The notes under the pieces are model-generated. The model saw only the letters and a list, made by a program, of their open reading frames with translations, searched no databases and was not told the origin of the DNA. Position numbers and translations under genes: made by a program. Below, piece after piece: positions 59,309-64,000 of a stretch of DNA of 64,000 bases; within the stretch, counting starts at the first letter, position 1, and every line of letters begins with the position of its first letter. This DNA comes from Bacteroidota bacterium. GTDB taxonomy: Bacteria > Bacteroidota > Bacteroidia > Chitinophagales > LD1. The stretch is from NCBI GenBank assembly GCA_018267365.1, contig JAFDYQ010000011.1, forward strand, positions 1 through 64,000, read 5' to 3'.

Positions 59309-60169
59309 ATGAAGATACTGATCACCGGCGCTACCGGCAAGGTAGGCAGCAGGTACGCCAAACGGATGCTGGCAAAGGGATACGACGTGCGCATACTGGT
59401 GCGCGATGCTGCAAAGGCTGAGGCTCTGGCTGCCCTCGGTGCAGAGGTCACCGTAGGCGACCTGCACGATGCGGCCTCCCTGCCCGCAGCCGTAGCAGGG
59501 ATAGATGCCGTGATACACATGGCAGCATTTTTCCGCACCTTCACAGACTTTGAGGAGGTGATACGGACCAATCACTCCGGTACGGTGGCGCTGGCTCAGG
59601 CCGCTATGGCAGCCGGAGCAGGCAGGTTTATATTTATCAGCACCGGCAATGTGTACCCTACTACAGCACGCCGGCCCGGGCGCGAGGACGATGTGCTGGA
59701 TGCCAATGATCCGCGTGCCTACTCCTCCAGCAAAATAGCTGCGGAGAAGGAACTGCTGGCACTGCATAAAGAGAAAGGCCTGGATGTGCGTGTGCTGAGG
59801 CTCGGATTTGTATATGGCGATGGCGATCCGCATATAGAGGAGATACTGCCCGTGCTGAAAAAATGGAAGCGCCCCTCCGGCTACCGCATGCACATGGTGC
59901 ACCATCTGGATGTGGCGCAGGCAGTGACGCTGCTGCTGCATACAGACGGACTGGATGGAGAGATATTCAATGTGGTAGATGATGCGCCCATCAGCCTCTA
60001 TGAGCTGGCCGATTCCTTTGGCAAGGCTGCGGAAACCTTTGATGCGGAAGACGCTCCGCTGGTTTATCCCTTTGAGGGTATCATGGATACGACCAAGCTG
60101 CGCACCATGACGGGTTTCCGGCCACTGGTACCGAGCTACTATGTAGCCAGGGACCTCGACATCCTCTAG
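59309..60169 (+). CDS. NAD-dependent epimerase/dehydratase-like oxidoreductase
   Basis: A 286-residue extended-SDR protein. The cofactor motif GATGKVG is at 7-13, and the active-site YSSSK at 138-142 has a Ser in FISTGNVYP upstream. The fold and the [12 protein letters not shown] segment match sugar-nucleotide or NmrA-like epimerase families; the substrate is not known. It follows the AraC gene on the same strand. Confidence 0.87.
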   Translation: MKILITGATGKVGSRYAKRMLAKGYDVRILVRDAAKAEALAALGAEVTVGDLHDAASLPAAVAGIDAVIHMAAFFRTFTDFEEVIRTNHSGTVALAQAAMAAGAGRFIFISTGNVYPTTARRPGREDDVLDANDPRAYSSSKIAAEKELLALHKEKGLDVRVLRLGFVYGDGDPHIEEILPVLKKWKRPSGYRMHMVHHLDVAQAVTLLLHTDGLDGEIFNVVDDAPISLYELADSFGKAAETFDAEDAPLVYPFEGIMDTTKLRTMTGFRPLVPSYYVARDLDIL

Positions 60170-60214
60170 GGCAAGAGCGGGAGCAATCACCTGCCCGCTG
60201 TGGCGTCAGGAGCC

Positions 60215-61189
60215 CTACGCAGCCTCCATAGCCACCAGATCGCGGCGGTGGCGCACGGCAGCATCGGCATCGCCCAGAGAGAGGCTGAGCACCTCCAGCT
60301 CACGTATGATACGTATCTGCAGCTCGCGCGCCTGGCTCAGGCGGGCATAGTCACGTGCTATGACCATCGTGTCGTAGGCGCGCTGCATCTCCCCGCGGCG
60401 CTCGTAGAGGATCGCGAGGTTAAAGTAGCTGCCCGCTACATCCCCATAGCTGCCGGAGCGTTTGCGCAGCTCCAGCGCGCGCAGGTGGTATGTCTCGGCC
60501 ATGTCATATCCGCCCATGCACATGTGGCAGGAGCCGAGATTGGCCAGGACGGTAGAGAGATTGTAGTAGTCGTCGGTGTTTTCCAGCAGTGTCTCCGAGC
60601 GCATGTAGTAGTTCTGCGCGTCTTCATATCTTTTCTGAAAGAAACGCACATTGCCTATAGCCATCAGGCAGACTGCCCTGCGGCGGGTGTGGCCCTCATG
60701 ACCCAGTATACGGAGCGCCTTGTCAAAGCAGCGGGTAGCCTCATCCATATCGCGTCCTGACTGCACCATGGCCATACCCACATCATGCAGGATATCAGCA
60801 CGCAGGCGGCACACATTATCACTGGCCTCCAGCATATCAAAGGCGATGGTCTCTGCCATAGTGAGGTGCTCCCAGGCGCGCTGGTACTCCATGAGCAGCG
60901 CGTAGCAGCGGCCTATGAGCGCATGGTGCTGCGCTATGTGGAGCAGGTGCTCTGAGTCGCGATAGCGGTCTACGATAGCCTGTGAGATACGGATAGCGCC
61001 TATATAGTCTGCGCGGAATACCATAGCCGCTATAGCATCATTCAGCGCGAGGCTGATCACTACGGGCTCCTCGGTCAGCTCGTCCAGGCTGCTGTGCAGC
61101 ATGGCCAGATTGGAGAGGGCTGTGTCGCTTTTGCGGCGCAGAAACTCCCTATTGGTAGTGAGCATCTCAAGTATATGGTCCGATGTCAT
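60215..61189 (-). CDS. TPR-repeat protein, paralogue 3
   Basis: A 324-residue protein from Met 61189 (MTSDHILEMLTTNREFLRRK), with the same N-terminal pattern (ALSNLAMLHSSLDEL) and TPR units as the pair at 56-58 kb (for example TVLANLGSCHMCMGGYDMAETYHLRALELR). It is separated from them by the AraC and epimerase genes, which may have been inserted between members of one array or carried together with them. Confidence 0.8.
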   Translation of the reverse strand: MTSDHILEMLTTNREFLRRKSDTALSNLAMLHSSLDELTEEPVVISLALNDAIAAMVFRADYIGAIRISQAIVDRYRDSEHLLHIAQHHALIGRCYALLMEYQRAWEHLTMAETIAFDMLEASDNVCRLRADILHDVGMAMVQSGRDMDEATRCFDKALRILGHEGHTRRRAVCLMAIGNVRFFQKRYEDAQNYYMRSETLLENTDDYYNLSTVLANLGSCHMCMGGYDMAETYHLRALELRKRSGSYGDVAGSYFNLAILYERRGEMQRAYDTMVIARDYARLSQARELQIRIIRELEVLSLSLGDADAAVRHRRDLVAMEAA

Positions 61190-61301
61190 GAGTGTACAAA
61201 TCAAATAAAAATTCAAAACAAAGGGAATCAAAATACCTTAATAATTAACGAGATATGCACATCAGTGAAACAATATGGATATTGTGGAGCGTTCGCTTTT
61301 A

Positions 61302-61730
61302 TCAGATCTGGAGCAACTGCCCCAGCCGCGTCATGCTGATGATCTGTATGCGGCCCACATGCTTTTGAGCCAAAACTTTACGATCTCCTGTCACTATATA
61401 AAAGGATTTGGCTGTGTAGGCCAGATCTATAAGATAGTTGTCCTTGGGATCACCCAGCCTGTCATACGAATGGTCAACATCGTAAATAGTAGAAAGCGAT
61501 ATGAAAAAAGCTACGAAGTCGGAAACAGGGTACTTAAGGTATTTGTCAAAATTGCTTTCAGGTCGGGACAGCACCATCTGCAACTCCTCTAACTGAGTCT
61601 GGCAAGTACATATCTCTATGTCGAGTTTATATTTGAGATCTGCGAGATATGACAATCTCCCTTTGAGTAAAAGAGAGATTATGTTATTCGTATCAAGGAC
61701 TATTTTATCAAGCCCTACGTTTCCTTTCAC
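61302..61730 (-). CDS. PIN-domain toxin
   Basis: A 142-residue PIN-family protein. Acidic residues of the metal site are seen in VLDTNNIISLL (Asp13), in the middle acidic region (DPKDNYLIDLA) and near the C-terminus (TGDRKVL). Related proteins are the RNase toxins of toxin-antitoxin modules (PIN/COG1569 group). It overlaps the upstream antitoxin-like gene by 23 bp. Activity is inferred from family only. Confidence 0.8.
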   Translation of the reverse strand: MKGNVGLDKIVLDTNNIISLLLKGRLSYLADLKYKLDIEICTCQTQLEELQMVLSRPESNFDKYLKYPVSDFVAFFISLSTIYDVDHSYDRLGDPKDNYLIDLAYTAKSFYIVTGDRKVLAQKHVGRIQIISMTRLGQLLQI

Positions 61731-61923
61731 TCCTCACTTTATTTACAGCCTCTGTGATAGATGCCAATGAAACTTTATTTTTTTTGACACCATTACTAAG
61801 GCGTTCGGCCTCTTGCAGGGCTTTCCTATATTCAAAAGCCTTAAGTAGCTCTTTTTGCTCCGCAGCCGATAGCTCTCGGATATAGGAGGTAAGTTTCTCT
61901 ACCGTGGCAGATTCTATAAGCAT
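61708..61923 (-). CDS. Antitoxin-like small protein
   Basis: A 71-residue, charged helical protein (LTSYIRELSAAEQKELLKAFEYRKALQEAERL) with a basic tail ending RSERKRRA. It precedes and overlaps the PIN toxin gene, as antitoxins do. No specific DNA-binding family is recognised. Confidence 0.7.
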   Translation of the reverse strand: MLIESATVEKLTSYIRELSAAEQKELLKAFEYRKALQEAERLSNGVKKNKVSLASITEAVNKVRSERKRRA

Positions 61924-61950
61924 ATCTCAAGATTGTAGCATAAATATAAT

Positions 61951-61994
61951 GAAAAGCCGGGTGAATCGTGTGTTGGTCACGTGCCCGGCTTGTA
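61951..61994 (-). terminator. Duplicated hairpin terminator, left copy
   Basis: GCCGGG...CCCGGC with a loop of about 26 nt. The 44-bp sequence is essentially identical to 63064-63107, including the loop, so it is a copy of the 3' end of the gene at 63129-63485. Confidence 0.75.
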
Positions 61995-62014
61995 AGTTTT
62001 GAGTGTATATATAT

Positions 62015-62143
62015 CTACACCAGCAGTGCTACCACAGCTACGGCTGCGGTGGCGAGGACCGGAGCCAAAGTCTGTATTGACCACCGGTGCTGAGGCTGCT
62101 CGTACAAAGCTGCGCTGCGCACTACGGGCGCAGACACATACAT
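62015..62143 (-). CDS. Small protein sharing a hydrophobic tail with the gene at 63.1-63.5 kb
   Basis: A 42-residue frame (MYVSAPVVRSAALYEQPQHR) whose last 16 residues, APVLATAAVAVVALLV, are identical to the C-terminus of the 118-residue protein at 63129-63485. The DNA of the tail and terminator is nearly identical in both places, while the rest differs. It is either a true small tail-anchored peptide or a truncated duplicate. The remaining DNA from about 62145 to 62387 is AT-rich with no clear gene. Confidence 0.4.
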   Translation of the reverse strand: MYVSAPVVRSAALYEQPQHRWSIQTLAPVLATAAVAVVALLV

Positions 62144-62378
62144 GTCATACACACACCATCCGCACCTGCGGAAAAAAATATAAAAGGCCTGGATAAAGGA
62201 TCATATCTACAGGCAAAGAAACAATGCGCCGCGGTGCACCTTGTGCCGCTATACGGCACATGAAATGCGAGATGTTTTCTGTAAGTAAAAAACCGCATAC
62301 TTCACATATTTTCAGAAAGGCCGGAATAAAAAGCTGCCGCACTGCAGACCTCAGGTGACTTCTATGTGATTCATCCGT

Positions 62379-62386
62379 TATATTTG
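62379..62386 (+). promoter_or_regulatory. Putative -7 element of the GldM-like gene
   Basis: TATATTTG matches TAnnTTTG and ends 1 bp before the ATG at 62388. A GTG two bases later is an alternative leaderless start. Confidence 0.42.
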
Positions 62387-62387
62387 C

Positions 62388-63056
62388 ATGGTGAAAGCCA
62401 GCCTGTTCATCTCAATACTGCTTTTACTTGGGACCGACGCCTGTGCGCAGCAGACACTCATAGCTAATGCCCAGCTCAAAGTACTGTACCGCAACTTTGA
62501 CAACCACATATCTATGGCCAAATCAGGCTATGACTGTGATCAGATAAAACTGATAGTGCGATCACGCAGTCTCTCTGACTCCATCACTGTGCATGGCACC
62601 GGCTGCGAGTACGTCGTACGTACATGCATATACGGCTGTATAGACCTGATAGCGTCTTATACAGATCAAAAGAGCGTCATCACATACCACGACACTACCA
62701 CCTTTATTGTGAAAGATATACAGGCGCCCTATATCACACTGGGTGGCCGTCTGCGCGGTGGCACTTGCCATGCCAGTGTGATACGTGCTATGCCTGGCCT
62801 CGTAGCTATCGGTACGACAGACCTTCCCTATCGCTGCGATATTTACAGCTTTCAGCTGAAATATCTCAGAAAAGGACACCGCAAGAGCATTGTCCTTACC
62901 GCACCCGGGCCTCTTTTCACCAACGAAATGCAGGCACTATTAGCACATCTGCGTAAAGGTGACAAAGTTATCATCGATCACGTCATAGCATCTTACGCAG
63001 GTATGCTCGCAGAAGATATCGGCGGCATTACTTTCACCATCTCTGACAGCCACTGA
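62388..63056 (+). CDS. GldM C-terminal-like exported protein
   Basis: A 222-residue protein with a signal peptide (about 1-20, ending ACAQQ). The mature part resembles the C-terminal domains of GldM, the T9SS motor-rod protein: ANAQLKVLYRNFDNHISMA, then FIVKDIQAPYITLGGRLRGG and a last KGDKVIIDHVIASYAG segment. It lacks GldM's N-terminal membrane helix and most of its domains. It may be a free periplasmic partner or a domain paralogue, and T9SS involvement is inference. It lies between the duplicated gene ends. Confidence 0.68.
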   Translation: MVKASLFISILLLLGTDACAQQTLIANAQLKVLYRNFDNHISMAKSGYDCDQIKLIVRSRSLSDSITVHGTGCEYVVRTCIYGCIDLIASYTDQKSVITYHDTTTFIVKDIQAPYITLGGRLRGGTCHASVIRAMPGLVAIGTTDLPYRCDIYSFQLKYLRKGHRKSIVLTAPGPLFTNEMQALLAHLRKGDKVIIDHVIASYAGMLAEDIGGITFTISDSH

Positions 63057-63063
63057 CAGGCAC

Positions 63064-63107
63064 AAAAAAGCCGGGTGAATCGTGTGTTGGTCACGTGCCC
63101 GGCTTGT
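63064..63107 (-). terminator. Hairpin terminator of the 118-residue gene, right copy
   Basis: The same GCCGGG...CCCGGC hairpin as at 61951-61994. On the minus strand it lies just after the gene at 63129-63485 and is followed by a T-rich stretch. Confidence 0.8.
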
Positions 63108-63128
63108 AAGTTTGGAGTGTATGTAGGT

Positions 63129-63485
63129 TTACACTAATAGTGCGACAACGGCTACGGCTGCGGTGGCGAGGACCGGGGCGGGTATGTGCAGCTTTTCTGC
63201 TCCCTGAGAGAGCACCTTGTTCAGGCTTTTCACAGTGTCGCTTTTGCGCACCTTTTTCACCTGCTTCATCAGCGCCTTGTTTGTCTTTTTGAGCTGCTTG
63301 CGGCCTGTAGACATGAGGTCATCCCTCGTATCGAGTATGCGGCCATATTGACGCTGCCCGCGGCCCATCAGTTCTCCTGCGAGTGCCTCTACGTATAAGG
63401 TCCTATTACCCGTTATACTTGCCCATTTTTTTACTGCCTTGCTCAGTCCTACTCTGACTGTGCCTTTGATGATCTTGCTGTTCAT
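63129..63485 (-). CDS. Small basic protein with a C-terminal membrane tail
   Basis: A 118-residue protein from Met 63485 (MNSKIIKGTVRVGLSKAVKK). The body is Lys/Arg-rich and helical (GQRQYGRILDTRDDLMSTGRK, SLNKVLSQGAEKLHIP), and the last 16 residues, APVLATAAVAVVALLV, form a hydrophobic tail typical of tail-anchored proteins. Longer in-frame starts upstream come from the heptamer array and are spurious. The function is unknown. Confidence 0.6.
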   Translation of the reverse strand: MNSKIIKGTVRVGLSKAVKKWASITGNRTLYVEALAGELMGRGQRQYGRILDTRDDLMSTGRKQLKKTNKALMKQVKKVRKSDTVKSLNKVLSQGAEKLHIPAPVLATAAVAVVALLV

Positions 63486-63611
63486 GATTTCTTTATTTGA
63501 TATGAGGTAACGATATATTTCTGCAACGTATAATTCCCAAATATCGTACCATCTCAGGCTACGCAGCCTGTGGTTTTTTGACCCCACAAAAGGGCCCGGG
63601 GAGTAGAGAAA

Positions 63612-63695
63612 CAAGAAACAAGAAACAAGAAACAAGAACCAAGAACCAAGAACCAAGAATCAAGAGGCAAGAATCAAGAGGCAAGAATCAAGACA
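63612..63695. repeat. Tandem heptamer array CAAGANN x 12
   Basis: Twelve 7-bp units in perfect phase (CAAGAAA x3, CAAGAAC x3, then CAAGAAT alternating with CAAGAGG). Same family as the array at 45557-45696. Confidence 0.92.
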
Positions 63696-63721
63696 AAAGC
63701 CACGTGGGGAAATGGCTGTAG

Positions 63722-63755
63722 TCTTGATTCCTGGTTCTTGATTCTTAATTCTGAA
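63722..63755. repeat. Inverted CAAGAAN-family array
   Basis: Reads as TTCTTGA-type 7-bp units (the reverse complement of the CAAGAAN family) in phase, so the two arrays at 63612-63695 and here could pair as a long imperfect hairpin across 26 bp. Confidence 0.7.
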
Positions 63756-63757
63756 GG

Positions 63758-64000
63758 TCACTGCTCTGAGAATCGCGGGTCTTTCAGAAAGTCATCGTCC
63801 GTCAGTGTCTTCAGAAAGGCGATGATCTTTACCTTGTCGTCTGCGCTGAGGGTGATGCCCGTAGTGCCGCCGCGCTGCAGTACTGTATCCAGAGTAGGAG
63901 AGTAGTGCACGCTGGCACCGTAAAAGTCCAGCACATCTTCCAGCGAATGCAGGCTGCCATTGTGCATATAGGGAGAGGTCTTCTCAATATTGCGCAGGGT
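63758..64000 (-). CDS. Di-heme cytochrome c peroxidase family protein, C-terminal part (cut by window edge)
   Basis: The frame runs off the right edge. The visible end reads TLRNIEKTSPYMHNGSLHSL, with the YMHNGS sequence typical of MauG/CcpA-like proteins, then DVLDFYGASVHY and KIIAFLKTLTDDDF at the C-terminus. These enzymes reduce peroxide or modify protein residues in the periplasm. The heme CxxCH motifs lie outside the window. The heptamer array follows its stop. Confidence 0.85.
   Translation of the reverse strand, partial: TLRNIEKTSPYMHNGSLHSLEDVLDFYGASVHYSPTLDTVLQRGGTTGITLSADDKVKIIAFLKTLTDDDFLKDPRFSEQ

Noticed and set aside
59294-60190. Minus-strand frame of 298 codons
   Set aside because: Fully antisense to the epimerase-like gene, which has clear motifs; the minus-strand protein has none.

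Overview
The window comes from a Bacteroidota chromosome, most likely a Chitinophagaceae or Sphingobacteria-type gliding relative. The evidence is several secreted proteins with type IX secretion (T9SS) C-terminal domains of both type A and type B, a giant SprB-repeat adhesin, a GldM-like domain protein, a cytochrome c maturation set of the CcmB/CcmC kind, and promoters of the TAnnTTTG type. Genes are dense, coding DNA is fairly GC-rich and intergenic DNA is AT-rich. I saw no tRNA, rRNA or CRISPR. The right edge cuts a di-heme cytochrome c peroxidase gene.

Layout. 0.1-2.1 kb: ccmB, ccmC and a CcmD-like gene on the minus strand. 2.2-6.5 kb: small YtxH-like and acidic proteins, a Crp/Fnr regulator, an FAD-linked sugar-lactone oxidase and a P-loop kinase. 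6.6-15 kb: flavodoxin, a tail-specific S41 protease, leuS, a queuosine-precursor transporter and menE. 15-22.7 kb: a 2569-residue T9SS adhesin. 22.9-28.2 kb: an aldehyde dehydrogenase, a repeat-rich DUF559 locus and aroB-aroA. 28.2-35.3 kb: an NdpA-like nucleoid protein, a second type B T9SS protein, a Tat-exported phosphoesterase and low-complexity Ser/Gly proteins. 35.4-44.6 kb: two type A T9SS proteins with small lipoproteins and a DinB protein between them. 44.7-55.9 kb: lipoproteins, aquaporin, thioredoxin-like protein, papain-like lipoprotein, and stress-type genes (DUF421, SDR, YciE-like, PPK2). 56-61.2 kb: three paralogous TPR genes around an AraC regulator and an epimerase-like gene. 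61.3-64 kb: a PIN toxin-antitoxin pair, a GldM-like protein and a duplicated gene end.

The most unusual feature is a pair of DUF559 (Vsr-like, PD-(D/E)XK fold) endonuclease units. One is a 510-bp (170-codon) element with terminal inverted repeats, inserted in frame inside the CP1 editing region of leuS, so that LeuRS and a nuclease domain share one reading frame. The other is a free-standing DUF559 gene at 24.6 kb, embedded in palindromic and 88-bp direct repeats. Together they look like a palindrome-associated mobile unit that tolerates, or is selected for, insertion into an essential gene without breaking it.

A second unexplained theme is short tandem repeats with an exact 7-bp period at eight or more intergenic sites, built from unrelated heptamers (for example CAAGAAN, GGACGAC, ATCCGAA, GGTCAAC). 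This period is reminiscent of the heptanucleotide STRR repeats of cyanobacteria.

Gene starts were chosen from signal peptides, overlaps and conserved N-termini, because Shine-Dalgarno signals are weak here. Function assignments rest on motif recognition only; no database search was possible.
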